From Biformimicrobium ophioploci (lineage in GTDB: Bacteria; Pseudomonadota; Gammaproteobacteria; Pseudomonadales; Cellvibrionaceae): 64,000 nucleotides of DNA. Shown here piece after piece: positions 29,022-37,748 of this stretch (within the stretch, counting starts at the first letter, position 1; every line of letters starts with the position of its first letter). The position numbers and the translations under genes were made by a program. The notes beneath the pieces were generated by a model that was not told where the DNA came from, did not search any database, and saw only the letters and a program-made list of their open reading frames with translations. The stretch covers positions 186,001 through 250,000 of the forward strand of contig NZ_BSYJ01000005.1 of NCBI RefSeq assembly GCF_030270605.1, written 5' to 3'.

Positions 29022-29951
29022 TCAGAGCTTTCCATCTAGCTCTGGCACGGCCTCGAACAGGTCGGCTACCAGCCCGTAATCCGCCACCTGGAAGATGGGG
29101 GCCTCCTCGTCCTTGTTGATGGCAACAATGACCTTGGAATCCTTCATCCCGGCCAGGTGCTGGATAGCGCCGGAAATCCCTACTGCGATGTACAGCTCCG
29201 GTGCGACGATCTTGCCCGTCTGGCCTACCTGCATGTCGTTTGGTACGAAGCCGGCATCGACGGCCGCGCGGGAGGCACCAACCGCTGCACCCAGCTTGTC
29301 CGCAATCTTGTACAGCATCTCGAAGTTTTCGCCATTCTGCATGCCGCGGCCACCAGATATGACCACCTTCGCGGCGGTGAGTTCCGGGCGGTCCGACTTG
29401 GCCAGTTCTTCACCGACAAAGGAAGAGACTCCACTGTCGTGGGCGGTGTCTACGGCTTCTACTGCAGCTGAGCCACCTTCACCGGCGGCCGCATCGAACG
29501 CGGTACCGCGCACGGTGATGACCTTGGTTACATCGGCGCTCTGTACAGTGGCAATCACGTTGCCCGCATATACCGGGCGCTTGAAGGTATCAGCGGATTC
29601 GACCGAGATGATGTCGGAGATCGGCTGTACATCGAGCAGCGCGGCGGCGCGCGGCATGATGTTCTTGCCTGTGGTGGTTGCCGGCGCAAGGATGTGGGTG
29701 TACGCCTTGCCGATTTCAGCGATCAGCGGCGCAACGTTTTCCGCCAGCTGGTGTCCGTAGGCCGCGTTGTCCGCAACCAGAACCTTGTTCACACCGGAAA
29801 TCTTGGCTGCAGCTTCCGCAGCAGCGCCACAACCGGCACCGGCTACCAGGACGTCGATGTCACCACCGATGGACTGGGCGGCAGTCACGGTATTCAGGGT
29901 TGCGCCCTTGAGGCTAGCGTTGTCGTGTTCAGCAATTACCAGGATGCTCAT
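29022..29951 (-). CDS. etfA: Electron transfer flavoprotein alpha subunit
   Basis: 309 residues. N-terminal domain I ([14 protein letters not shown]) and the C-terminal FAD-binding domain II with [45 protein letters not shown] and [12 protein letters not shown]. With EtfB it forms the soluble flavoprotein that takes electrons from acyl-CoA and other dehydrogenases. It shares one base with the etfB stop, so translation is coupled. Confidence 0.97.
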   Translation of the reverse strand: MSILVIAEHDNASLKGATLNTVTAAQSIGGDIDVLVAGAGCGAAAEAAAKISGVNKVLVADNAAYGHQLAENVAPLIAEIGKAYTHILAPATTTGKNIMPRAAALLDVQPISDIISVESADTFKRPVYAGNVIATVQSADVTKVITVRGTAFDAAAGEGGSAAVEAVDTAHDSGVSSFVGEELAKSDRPELTAAKVVISGGRGMQNGENFEMLYKIADKLGAAVGASRAAVDAGFVPNDMQVGQTGKIVAPELYIAVGISGAIQHLAGMKDSKVIVAINKDEEAPIFQVADYGLVADLFEAVPELDGKL

Positions 29952-30700
29952 CAGATTACCTTCGCCTCGTTTTTCAGTTTTTCTACCAGCTCTGACACAT
30001 CAGAGACCTTGATTCCAGCCTGACGCTGCGCCGGCGGCTCGACTTTGAGGGTCTTGGTGCGTGGCGCAACATCCACGCCCAGGTCTTCCGGAGACACATT
30101 CTCAACCGGCTTGCGCTTGGCCTTCATGATGTCAGGCAGCTTGGCATAGCGCGGCTCGTTCAGGCGCAGGTCCGTGGTGACAATCGCCGGCAGGCTGAGA
30201 GATACGGTCTGCAGGCCACCGTCGACTTCGCGGGTCACGGCAACCTTGCCATCAGCAACATTGACCTCAGAGGCAAAAGTACCCTGCGGCAGGCCGGACA
30301 GTGCGCCGAGCATCTGGCCAGTCTGGTTGTTGTCGCCGTCAATGGACTGCTTGCCCATGATGACCAGTTCAGGGCTCTCCTTGGCAACCAGTGCATTCAG
30401 GCACTTGGCTACGGCCAGCGGCTGCAGCTCTGCATCGGTCTCAACGTGGATGCCGCGATCGGCACCCAGCGCGAGTGCGGTGCGGATCTGCTCCTGGCAC
30501 TGCTTCGGGCCCATGGAGACCACCACGATTTCAGAGGCGACGCCTTTCTCTTTCAGGCGTACCGCTTCCTCGACCGCGATTTCACAGAAGGGGTTGATGG
30601 ACATTTTGACGTTTGCGATATCAACGTCGGAACCGTCCGCCTTCGGGCGAACCTTGACGTTGTAGTCCACAACGCGCTTTACAGCTACTAGAACTTTCAT
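29951..30700 (-). CDS. etfB: Electron transfer flavoprotein beta subunit
   Basis: 249 residues, full length. Starts [18 protein letters not shown] and carries the beta-subunit signature around [15 protein letters not shown] and the AMP-binding region ([25 protein letters not shown]). First gene of the etfBA operon, which is divergent from the ETF-QO gene. Confidence 0.97.
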   Translation of the reverse strand: MKVLVAVKRVVDYNVKVRPKADGSDVDIANVKMSINPFCEIAVEEAVRLKEKGVASEIVVVSMGPKQCQEQIRTALALGADRGIHVETDAELQPLAVAKCLNALVAKESPELVIMGKQSIDGDNNQTGQMLGALSGLPQGTFASEVNVADGKVAVTREVDGGLQTVSLSLPAIVTTDLRLNEPRYAKLPDIMKAKRKPVENVSPEDLGVDVAPRTKTLKVEPPAQRQAGIKVSDVSELVEKLKNEAKVI

Positions 30701-30837
30701 GGAATTCCCGTCTCAGCAATTCTGGATTTGAGCACTATTACGACCCTGATCTGAGGTTCAGTCACGAGCACAGGCTGTACTGTGACCGTTTCAGAAGTCA
30801 CGCAGGACGCTGGGCCGTGCCTGACCGGTCGAAAAAT

Positions 30838-30853
30838 TCGAACAGTTGTTCGA
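30838..30853. promoter_or_regulatory. Palindromic operator between etfB and ETF-QO
   Basis: TCGAACAGTTGTTCGA: perfect 7-bp arms around GT. As I recall it, this resembles the TTCAAACA-N2-TGTTTGAA type of site bound by PsrA-like TetR regulators of fatty acid oxidation genes; that assignment is inference. Confidence 0.5.
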
Positions 30854-31003
30854 GCGGGTGGTATGGTGCAGGCTCACCCCACCAAAATCAATAGCAAAAG
30901 CGGCCGTGAATAGCGGTTCATTGGTAGTACGGGCCAGCCAGGGCGTCCGCCAAAGCGCCGCTCCGGTAGGCTTATTTGCCAACATATCTGGGTCAAACTG
31001 CAA

Positions 31004-31033
31004 TTGGTGGCTAAACAGAAAGGTAATTATAAT
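31004..31033 (+). promoter_or_regulatory. Possible promoter of the ETF-QO gene
   Basis: Perfect TATAAT at 31028-31033. The weak -35 TTGGTG lies 18 bases upstream. Distance to the GTG start is about 124 bp. Confidence 0.4.
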
Positions 31034-31157
31034 CCGTGCCAATATAAGGAAACGGTCGTATTAAATTTGGTCAGCGCCTGCCGCTGCACCGACTTTAACA
31101 CCACACACCCCGAATAACCTGCCTCCCATGAGTTGCAGCAAACAGAAGGAGCGCGCC

Positions 31158-32795
31158 GTGGAACGCGATTCAATGGAATACGACGTAGTCATTGTTGGTG
31201 CAGGCCCGGCTGGCCTGGCCGCAGCCTGCCGTATTCGCCAGTTAAACCCTGAAGTTTCTGTTTGTGTCATTGAGAAGGGGTCCGAAGTGGGCGCCCATAT
31301 CCTCTCTGGCGCGGTGCTGGAACCCTCGGCCCTGAACGAGCTCTTTCCCGACTGGAAAGAGCGCGGAGCGCCGCTGCACACAGAAGTAAAAGGCGACGAC
31401 ATCTACGTACTCAAGGATGCCGAAAAAGCCTCCAGGGTGCCCAATCTGTTCGTGCCGGAAACCATGCACAATGATGGCAACTACATCATCAGCCTTGGCA
31501 ACCTCTGTCGCTGGCTCGCCGAGCAGGCGGAAGCCCTCGAAGTCGAGATCTTCCCGGGCTTTGCTGCCTCGGAAGTGCTCTACCACGAAGACGGCTCAGT
31601 AAAAGGTATCGCAACCGGTGACATGGGCATCGGGCTTAATGGCGAGCAGAAAGACAGCTACACCCCGGGCATGGAACTGCACGCTCGCTACACGCTGTTC
31701 GCTGAAGGCTGTCGCGGACACCTTGGCAAGCAGCTGATCGAAAAATTCCGTCTGGACGAAGGCAAGGATCCACAGCATTACGGTATCGGTATCAAAGAGC
31801 TGTGGAAGATTCCGGCCGACAAACACCAACAGGGCCTGGTCGTGCATAGCGCCGGCTGGCCGCTGGATGAAAGCGGATCTTTCGGCGGTGGCTTCCTGTA
31901 CCACCTGGAGGATAACCAGGTTGCCGTAGGCCTGGTCACCGACCTCTCCTACTCCAATCCGCATGTGAGCCCGTTTGACGAGTTCCAGCGCTACAAGCAC
32001 CACCCGGTAATCAGCCAGTATCTGGAAGGCGGCGAGCGCATATCCTATGGCGCACGTGCAATTGTCAAAGGCGGCCTGCAATCGCAGCCGAAAATGACCT
32101 TCCCGGGCGGCATGCTTATCGGCGATGACGCAGGCACACTGAACTTCGCCAAGATCAAGGGCACTCACACGGCGATGAAGTCCGGCATGATCGCTGCCGA
32201 GACTGTGGTGGATGCAATTGCTGCAGACCGTTCCAGCGACGAGCTGAGCGATTACGCTGAACGCTACCGTGCCAGCTGGGCCTGGAAAGAGCTGCACAAG
32301 CAGCGCAACTTTGGCCCGGCGCAGCACAAGTGGGGCAACATCCTGGGCTCCGCCTATGCGTTTATCGATATCAACATTTTCAAGGGCAAGCTGCCCTGGA
32401 CCCTGTCCGACAAGACGCCCGACCACGCCACGCTGAAGCCGGCTGCGGACTGCAAGAAAATCGACTATCCCAAGCCGGATGGCAAGCTGAGTTTCGACAA
32501 GCTTTCTTCCGTGTTCATCTCCAACACGAACCACGAGGAAGACCAGCCTGTACACCTCACCCTGAAGGACAGTGAGGTGCCGATCAATCACAACCTGCCG
32601 GTTTACGATGAGCCAGCACAGCGCTACTGCCCTGCGGGCGTGTATGAAGTGATTGAAGCGGAAGATGGCAAGCGGTTCCAGATCAACGCGCAGAACTGTG
32701 TGCACTGTAAGACCTGTGACATCAAGGATCCGACCCAAAATATTGTCTGGGTGACCCCGGAAGGTGCTGGCGGCCCCAACTACCCGAACATGTAA
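31158..32795 (+). CDS. etfQO: Electron transfer flavoprotein-ubiquinone oxidoreductase
   Basis: 545 residues from a GTG at 31158, which has AAGGAG six bases upstream and gives MERDSMEYDVVIVGAGPAG, the N-terminus known from Pseudomonas homologues. FAD-binding GAGPAGLAAAC near the start, VVEKGSEVGAHILSG-like segment, ubiquinone-binding helices, and the C-terminal 4Fe-4S site with CVHCKTCDIKDP plus an upstream Cys (RYCPAG). It sits on the inner membrane and passes electrons from EtfAB to ubiquinone. An in-frame ATG at 31128 would add ten residues but has no ribosome binding site. Confidence 0.96.
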   Translation: MERDSMEYDVVIVGAGPAGLAAACRIRQLNPEVSVCVIEKGSEVGAHILSGAVLEPSALNELFPDWKERGAPLHTEVKGDDIYVLKDAEKASRVPNLFVPETMHNDGNYIISLGNLCRWLAEQAEALEVEIFPGFAASEVLYHEDGSVKGIATGDMGIGLNGEQKDSYTPGMELHARYTLFAEGCRGHLGKQLIEKFRLDEGKDPQHYGIGIKELWKIPADKHQQGLVVHSAGWPLDESGSFGGGFLYHLEDNQVAVGLVTDLSYSNPHVSPFDEFQRYKHHPVISQYLEGGERISYGARAIVKGGLQSQPKMTFPGGMLIGDDAGTLNFAKIKGTHTAMKSGMIAAETVVDAIAADRSSDELSDYAERYRASWAWKELHKQRNFGPAQHKWGNILGSAYAFIDINIFKGKLPWTLSDKTPDHATLKPAADCKKIDYPKPDGKLSFDKLSSVFISNTNHEEDQPVHLTLKDSEVPINHNLPVYDEPAQRYCPAGVYEVIEAEDGKRFQINAQNCVHCKTCDIKDPTQNIVWVTPEGAGGPNYPNM

Positions 32796-32814
32796 GGTTG
32801 CCGCGTTATAGCAA

Positions 32815-32844
32815 GAAGGCCCGCATTATGCGGGCCTTCTTTTT
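32815..32844 (+). terminator. Rho-independent terminator of the ETF-QO gene
   Basis: 11-bp stem GAAGGCCCGCA/TGCGGGCCTTC with a TTA loop and T5. Confidence 0.93.
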
Positions 32845-32857
32845 GCTCATGAGAAAA

Positions 32858-33418
32858 TCAGAGCTTTCCCAGTAAAAAGCGGTTGCCCGCGCTGTGGATC
32901 ACGAGCTTATCCAGCCCACCATTTTGCTCACGCTCCGCCCAGTCCACGAGTTCATAAAAAGCGGCGCGCTGTATTTTTCCGTCCAATCCATCGCGTACGT
33001 GGATATAAGGAGCTGGCTCTCCGTCTTCGGCAAACTCTACCCGCAACGGATGCTCGGCATCGACCTGCACCACATCGCCGGTTGTGGTGCTGGCAAGGAT
33101 AACCTGGGTGGCGCCCTCACCTTTACGCGCGACCCCGCCGATAGACAGCGGCGCATCGTCCACCTGAATGCGCCATTTTTCGACTGGCGTCACCAGAAAG
33201 AAGTCGTCGCCTTCCCGTTTCAGGATGGACGCAAAAAGGTCGACAAGGGGTTGCCGCTCAAAGCGTGTTCCCTCGTGATACCACTGTCCGTCGCGGCCGA
33301 CACGAATATCGATATCGCCACACAGGGGCGGGTTCCACTCCGACACGGGTCGGGCGGAACCTTCGAGTTGAGACTTGAGGTCTTCGAGCTGTTTAAAAAG
33401 GTCTTGGGCCATTGGCAC
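32858..33418 (-). CDS. DUF1285 protein
   Basis: 186 residues, full length for DUF1285 (PF06938). Visible features are PLCGDIDIRVGRDGQWYHEG near residue 30 and YIHVRDGLDGKIQRAAFYELVDWA near the C-terminus; both are conserved in the family. Soluble protein, function unknown. Its 5' end overlaps the 3' end of the TetR gene by 20-26 bp (depending on whether Met1 or Met3 is used), so the two are coupled. Confidence 0.85.
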   Translation of the reverse strand: MPMAQDLFKQLEDLKSQLEGSARPVSEWNPPLCGDIDIRVGRDGQWYHEGTRFERQPLVDLFASILKREGDDFFLVTPVEKWRIQVDDAPLSIGGVARKGEGATQVILASTTTGDVVQVDAEHPLRVEFAEDGEPAPYIHVRDGLDGKIQRAAFYELVDWAEREQNGGLDKLVIHSAGNRFLLGKL

Positions 33419-34070
33419 TCATCGGCGGGGTCTCCGGCGCAGACTGCTTCGCCGACACATTACCGATATTGACGCCGATATCCATGATGAACTCCATGAG
33501 TCCATCCATGTCCTCAATCACCTCGGAGAAGGAGCGAGAGTGATAAAGCTCGACGGCGCCCTGCACTATGGCCCAGTAGGAGGAATAGTAAAAATATGCC
33601 GGCACGCGCTTGAGCACACCCTGCTCCATGCGACGTTCGAAAATCCTGTTCAGGGCCGTCACGTTGGAATTACGGATGCCGTGCAATTCCTCCACCATCT
33701 CTGGCGCGAGGTTGAGGGCGATAACCTTTTCCTCTAGCCGCTGGAACAGCCGGTCTTTGGAAGGGTCCGCCATACGGGATTCAAAATAAGCCCGCGCAGG
33801 CGCGGTAATATCGCCCTTCTCTGCTTCAGAGAGCGCGACCTTCAGGCGCTCCGTCAGCTGCTTTTCGTAATCCATCAACAGTCGCATGTAAATCTCTGTC
33901 TTGGAAACGAAATGCTTGTAAATTGTGCCCTTGCCGATGTCGACGCGCTCAGCAATCTGCTCGACAGTGACTTTCTCCTCGCCGTGTTCGAGCAGGAGCT
34001 CCAACGCCGCATCGAGAATACGTTGCTCACGAGCGCGGAAGCGCTGGACTTTTTCCTTTGCCTTATCCAT
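33393..34070 (-). CDS. TetR family transcriptional regulator
   Basis: 225 residues. The helix-turn-helix (residues ~13-58) reads RILDAALELLLEHGEEKVTVEQIAERVDIGKGTIYKHFVSK, a standard TetR DNA-binding domain. The C-terminal part is a helical ligand-binding domain; ligand unknown. It is divergent from the tesB gene across 66 bp and may control it (inference). Not a PsrA by its recognition helix, as far as I can recall. Confidence 0.92.
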   Translation of the reverse strand: MDKAKEKVQRFRAREQRILDAALELLLEHGEEKVTVEQIAERVDIGKGTIYKHFVSKTEIYMRLLMDYEKQLTERLKVALSEAEKGDITAPARAYFESRMADPSKDRLFQRLEEKVIALNLAPEMVEELHGIRNSNVTALNRIFERRMEQGVLKRVPAYFYYSSYWAIVQGAVELYHSRSFSEVIEDMDGLMEFIMDIGVNIGNVSAKQSAPETPPMSANGPRPF

Positions 34071-34136
34071 TCTACGAACCTTAATTTCGGGTCTACCGAT
34101 TGACTACTCGTTCATAAATTGTAGGCAGTATCGCGC

Positions 34137-34979
34137 ATGTTGGAAAAGTTGATCAAGCTCTTGGACGTTGAGCAACTCGATTCGAACCTCTTCCGAAGCC
34201 AGCAACATGTCGAGAACCACCGCAAAACCCTGTTTGGCGGGCAAGTACTTGGGCAGGCTTTAATGGCCGCTACTAGAACTGTAGTCCAACGATTACCACA
34301 TTCGCTACATGCGTACTTCCTCAGGCCGGGAAGCAGCGAAATGCCGGTCATCTACGATGTCGATCCCATTCGCGATGGCGGCAGCTTTACCACACGACGG
34401 GTGGTGGCACGGCAGAAGGGCCGCGCCATTTTCAACATGTCTGTTTCCTTCCAGGTGGAAGAACAGGGTTTTGAGCACCAGTCCGAGATGGTCAGGGGCC
34501 TGCCGGATCCCGAATCCCTGAAAAACACCCAGGAGGTGCTGGAGCAGGCCGGTCTCGCGACCAAACAGAACGACCAGCGCCGTTTTATGGTGGATTTCCG
34601 CCCGGTGGACCCGAACAGCTACTTCGCGCCCAACACGCGTGAGCCCAAGTGCTACTTCTGGCTGCGCTGCCTGGGCTCTTTCTCGGACGACCCGGTAGAA
34701 CATCGCTGCGCCCTCTCCTACGCGTCGGATATGGGCCTGCTGGGCACCAGCCTGCAGCCACATCCGATCACCCTGTTCGACCCGAAGATGATGGCGGCAA
34801 GCCTTGACCACGCCATGTGGTTCCACCGGAATTTCCGCGCGGATGACTGGTTACTGTACGAAACCGACAGCCCCACTGCGATTGGTGCCAGAGGCTTCAA
34901 TCGCGGCCAGTTTTTCACTCGCGACGGTATTCTGGTGGCCTCAACGGCACAGGAAGGACTGGTGCGACGGCTTCCATAA
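34137..34979 (+). CDS. tesB: Acyl-CoA thioesterase II
   Basis: 280 residues, a double hot-dog protein of TesB length. The N-terminal half contains GGQVLGQALMAATRTV and HAYFLRPG, the C-terminal half SLDHAMWFHRNFRADDWLLYE and RGFNRGQFFTRDG, with the catalytic Asp-Gln-Thr/Ser region in the second hot dog. It hydrolyses medium- and long-chain acyl-CoA in the cytoplasm. Divergent from the TetR gene. Confidence 0.96.
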   Translation: MLEKLIKLLDVEQLDSNLFRSQQHVENHRKTLFGGQVLGQALMAATRTVVQRLPHSLHAYFLRPGSSEMPVIYDVDPIRDGGSFTTRRVVARQKGRAIFNMSVSFQVEEQGFEHQSEMVRGLPDPESLKNTQEVLEQAGLATKQNDQRRFMVDFRPVDPNSYFAPNTREPKCYFWLRCLGSFSDDPVEHRCALSYASDMGLLGTSLQPHPITLFDPKMMAASLDHAMWFHRNFRADDWLLYETDSPTAIGARGFNRGQFFTRDGILVASTAQEGLVRRLP

Positions 34980-35017
34980 GCCATTAAAATTTTTACAGTT
35001 TTCTTTGTTTTGAGCGG

Positions 35018-35045
35018 TTTACACAGCGGAAAAGATCGTTATAAT
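35018..35045 (+). promoter_or_regulatory. Promoter of tRNA-Pro
   Basis: TTTACA (35018-35023), a 16-base spacer, perfect TATAAT (35040-35045), then the GC-rich discriminator TCCCGCCCG, typical of stable-RNA promoters under stringent control. Confidence 0.75.
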
Positions 35046-35074
35046 TCCCGCCCGTCAAAGCACTGACGAACTTT

Positions 35075-35151
<77 letters not shown>

Positions 35152-35160
35152 ATTTCAAGA

Positions 35161-35188
35161 AAGCCTGCAGATTCTGCAGGCTTTTTTT
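35161..35188 (+). terminator. Rho-independent terminator of tRNA-Pro
   Basis: 10-bp stem AAGCCTGCAG/CTGCAGGCTT with an ATT loop and T7, nine bases after the tRNA. Confidence 0.93.
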
Positions 35189-35237
35189 GTGTCCGGTCGT
35201 TGGATTTTTGGGTCGTTCTGGGTAGTTTTGGGCAGCC

Positions 35238-35275
35238 AAAAAAAAACCCTGACGACGGGGGGGAGAGCGTCAGGG
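35238..35275 (-). terminator. Minus-strand terminator
   Basis: 8-bp stem (CCCTGACG at 35247-35254, CGTCAGGG at 35268-35275) with a G-rich 13-base loop. On the minus strand it is followed by nine T. It ends a transcript coming from trmH or from a separate small RNA. Confidence 0.85.
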
Positions 35276-35380
35276 CCAAGACCATTAGGAGTGATTCGAG
35301 AGGGCTGAGAAACACTGCAGCCGTTTCGGGGTGACTCGACCCCGTTGGCCAGTGTTGCGACCGGCCGGTTACTTCAAGTA
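35276..35380 (-). ncRNA. Candidate structured small RNA or trmH 3' UTR
   Basis: Between trmH and the minus-strand terminator there are about 216 bp with no protein gene. They contain a nested fold: outer stem AACACTG/CAGTGTT (35311-35317/35350-35356) around an inner hairpin CGGGGT/ACCCCG (35327-35332/35339-35344). Together with the strong terminator just downstream this looks like a small RNA transcribed on the minus strand. No clear promoter; the 5' end given here is approximate. It could also be just the 3' UTR of trmH. Confidence 0.35.
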
Positions 35381-35474
35381 TTAGCCACCATTCGCAAAAT
35401 GCCAGTGGCGCAAACCACATTGTTAGATCAATTTGGGATAACCAACTGACTTTTATTGGCGCTAGTTATAACCA

Positions 35475-35493
35475 GAGCCCGGGTAGCGGGCTC
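35475..35493 (-). other. Hairpin at the trmH stop codon
   Basis: GAGCCCG/CGGGCTC 7-bp stem that overlaps the last bases of trmH. No T-run; might be a processing or weak termination site. Confidence 0.35.
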
Positions 35494-36175
35494 AGCGTGC
35501 GCCGACCCGCCTGCTCCAGCCCACCCCATCGACGATCTCCCCCTCATCGTCCAGGGGCGGATACTCGAGCCCCCGCATATCGCAGTAACGCGCAACCACG
35601 GGCTGACAGCCCCGGAACATCAGGTAGTCAAAGCGCTCCTTTGGCAGGCGCGGCTGATTCTCGTCGTAGAGTCCCTTCTCCCAGCGCTGGCGCTGCGCCT
35701 CCATCAGGATCAAAGCGCACGCAACGGAAACGTTGAACGACTCCACCATGCCCATGATCGGGATAATCACGTGGCTGTCGACCAGGCGATCGGCCTCATC
35801 ACTGACCCCCTCCAGTTCCCCACCCAGTAGCACCGCGGTTGGCTGGGTGTAGTCAAACGATTTGAAATCGACCGCCTTATCCGAGAGGTGCGCCGCCACC
35901 ACGTGAAACCCCCGCTCCTTGAGCTGGGTGACGGGCGTCCCGATGTCGTCATACAGACGCGTGTTGACCCACTTGTGGCTGCCCATGGTTCCCCGGTGGG
36001 TACGGAAGCCGGTGTCAGGCCGCACACAGTGGATTTCATCGACCCCGGCCGCATCGCAGGTGCGGATAACCGCGGAGAGGTTCTGGGTCTTGTGGACACC
36101 ATCGGTAATGACAGTAAGGTCAGGCTGGCGCCAGGAAAGCACCTGGCGTATTCGGGCATATCGTTCCGGGGTCAT
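35492..36175 (-). CDS. trmH: tRNA (guanosine(18)-2'-O)-methyltransferase
   Basis: 227 residues. SPOUT-fold methyltransferase with the motifs NLSAVIRTCDAAGV (motif 1), LLGGELEGVSDEA (motif 2) and IPIMGMVESFNVSVACALILMEAQRQR (motif 3), which form the knotted SAM site. The C-terminal extension is also typical of TrmH. It methylates G18 in tRNAs. Convergent to the upstream tRNA-Pro gene. Confidence 0.95.
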   Translation of the reverse strand: MTPERYARIRQVLSWRQPDLTVITDGVHKTQNLSAVIRTCDAAGVDEIHCVRPDTGFRTHRGTMGSHKWVNTRLYDDIGTPVTQLKERGFHVVAAHLSDKAVDFKSFDYTQPTAVLLGGELEGVSDEADRLVDSHVIIPIMGMVESFNVSVACALILMEAQRQRWEKGLYDENQPRLPKERFDYLMFRGCQPVVARYCDMRGLEYPPLDDEGEIVDGVGWSRRVGAR

Positions 36176-36237
36176 ATCGAATCGCTTCTGAATTGATCAG
36201 TCGCGTATTTTAGACGCACGTTTCTGGAAATCTACGC

Positions 36238-36265
36238 TTGACTAATTATGTCGCGTGCCTAGAAT
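36238..36265 (+). promoter_or_regulatory. Upstream promoter of tRNA-Cys/tRNA-Leu
   Basis: TTGACT (36238-36243), a 16-base spacer, TAGAAT (36260-36265), about 88 bases before tRNA-Cys. Confidence 0.55.
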
Positions 36266-36334
36266 ACGCAACTTCCCTGCGCGACGGTGTTCACCTAAGT
36301 GCAGGATTTTCTGGGATTTTTTCCGCTTCTTAGG

Positions 36335-36340
36335 TAGAAT
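36335..36340 (+). promoter_or_regulatory. Proximal -10 box of tRNA-Cys
   Basis: TAGAAT directly followed by the GC-rich discriminator CCCGCACC, 13 bases before tRNA-Cys. The -35 region is weak. Confidence 0.4.
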
Positions 36341-36352
36341 CCCGCACCTGAA

Positions 36353-36426
36353 GGCACCGTGGCAGAGTGGTTATGCCCGCGACTGCAACTCGCGTGACAT
36401 CGGTTCGATTCCGGTCGGTGCCTCCA
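36353..36426 (+). tRNA. cysT: tRNA-Cys(GCA)
   Basis: 74 bases with encoded CCA. Acceptor GGCACCG/CGGTGCC with U73 as discriminator, as expected for Cys. Anticodon GCA at 36385-36387 in the loop CTGCAAC. Confidence 0.97.
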
Positions 36427-36464
36427 TCTCCCCCTCTTCTGGTTCTGCTACCGGAAGCACCTGC

Positions 36465-36551
36465 GCCCGGGTGGTGAAATTGGTAGACACAGGAGACTTA
36501 AAATCTCCCGCTCGTTAGAGCGTGCCGGTTCGAGTCCGGCCCCGGGCACCA
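36465..36551 (+). tRNA. leuZ: tRNA-Leu(TAA)
   Basis: 87 bases with encoded CCA and a long variable arm (GCTCGTTAGAGC region). Acceptor GCCCGGG/CCCGGGC, anticodon TAA at 36499-36501. 38 bases after tRNA-Cys, so probably one transcript. Confidence 0.97.
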
Positions 36552-36621
36552 ATTATTACCCGGCTATTAACCGCCCCGGATAATCAACCCTGAATTTTTC
36601 GCGCCAATCCGCGACACACCG

Positions 36622-36984
36622 CTATTTCCCGCTGTCACCATCTCCCTCCAGCACCCAGGCCATCGTTGGTCTGCTGCGGATTCTGCCATCGGTCTCAACA
36701 ATTGGCATATCGACCCGACTGCCGGCAAAACGGGCATTGGCCATGCGCTGAAACAGCATGGCCGCGTTAGCTTCGTCGCTGATATTGCGGTACTCGTAGT
36801 CAACGCCCTGCTTGTCCAGTGCCGCCATCAGGCCCGTGGTGGCACCACAGGAGTTCTTCCCGTACACCACCAGATAGTGGTCGGGGCGCTCAGGTTTTAT
36901 CTGGCCATCGAGGGGCGTTGCCGCGCAGCCGGCAAGCAAAAACGCCAGAGCGATCAGCGCAATAGGATAGGTACAAGGCTTCAT
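36622..36984 (-). CDS. Lipoprotein with a glutaredoxin-like fold
   Basis: 120 residues. Lipobox LLAGC at 16-20, so Cys20 should be lipidated. The mature part has a thioredoxin-superfamily look: a beta strand (YLVVYG), then NSCGATTGL with Cys46 in a CGAT site, then a helix and a MPIVETDGRI segment with Pro94 where the cis-Pro would be. This suggests a monothiol-type redox protein or a structural relative facing the periplasm. I do not know its substrate. It follows pgsA on the same strand with a gap of 117 bp. Confidence 0.75.
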   Translation of the reverse strand: MKPCTYPIALIALAFLLAGCAATPLDGQIKPERPDHYLVVYGKNSCGATTGLMAALDKQGVDYEYRNISDEANAAMLFQRMANARFAGSRVDMPIVETDGRIRSRPTMAWVLEGDGDSGK

Positions 36985-37101
36985 GGGCTTCCGTGCGTTT
37001 GGTATTGGTTACGGAACAGCACCTGAATCCATTCAGGCCGGGTAAATGTAGACGCGGGCACGCGGCCTGTACAGACGGTACAGGCGGTGCGGACGATAGG
37101 C

Positions 37102-37671
37102 TCAGAGCTTGGCGTTGGGGTTCAGCATTGGCCAGGCCGCTTTCAGATAGGCGAACATGGACCAGATAGTGAGGATCGCTGCGATATACAGCAATACGTA
37201 GCCGAGCGTCTCTGCCCAGGGGTAGAGGTCAAAATCGAAGGCCAGCAATACGATAATCGAAACGATCTGCGCGGTCGTCTTGAGCTTCCCAATAATTGAA
37301 ACCGCAACGCTGGCGCGCTCTCCCAGCTCCGCCATCCATTCGCGCAATGCTGAAATGACAATCTCCCGACCGATGATCACCGCTGCGGGAATTGTGAACC
37401 AGACGTTATTGATGACGCCGACGAGCAGCACCAGCGCGGTGGCTACCATCAATTTGTCGGCAACAGGGTCCAGGAAGGCCCCGAAAGGCGTGCTCTGGTT
37501 GTATTTGCGGGCAATATAACCGTCGAGCCAGTCGGTCGCGCCTGCCGCTGCGAAAATGACAGCGGACGCGAAATAACTCCAGCCGTACGGCAGGTAAAAG
37601 ACGATCACGAAGACAGGAATCAGCACAATACGCCCCAGGGTGATCATATTGGCCAGATTCAAATTCTTCAT
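37102..37671 (-). CDS. pgsA: CDP-diacylglycerol-glycerol-3-phosphate 3-phosphatidyltransferase
   Basis: 189 residues, four to six membrane helices. The CDP-alcohol phosphotransferase motif DGYIARKYNQSTPFGAFLD runs into PVADK, with the spacing D-G-x2-A-R-x8-G-x3-D-x3-D. It makes phosphatidylglycerol phosphate, the precursor of phosphatidylglycerol and cardiolipin. 77 bp after uvrC, the usual neighbour. Confidence 0.96.
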   Translation of the reverse strand: MKNLNLANMITLGRIVLIPVFVIVFYLPYGWSYFASAVIFAAAGATDWLDGYIARKYNQSTPFGAFLDPVADKLMVATALVLLVGVINNVWFTIPAAVIIGREIVISALREWMAELGERASVAVSIIGKLKTTAQIVSIIVLLAFDFDLYPWAETLGYVLLYIAAILTIWSMFAYLKAAWPMLNPNAKL

Positions 37672-37748
37672 CCTAAAGTCCTGCTTTGCTCGGTAGTGGC
37701 CGCCCGATTCAAACCCGGGTGGCGGCGCGCTATGTGGCTGCCGCTAAG

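Larger units (their letters stand above)
30701..31157. other. Divergent promoter region, etfBA / ETF-QO
   Basis: 457 bp without a credible gene. It holds a palindromic operator (30838-30853) and a promoter candidate for the ETF-QO gene (31004-31033). I found no clear promoter for etfB. Confidence 0.6.

Noticed and set aside
31596-32738. A 380-codon open frame on the minus strand opposite the ETF-QO gene
   Set aside because: Shadow of a well-identified gene; no domain recognised.
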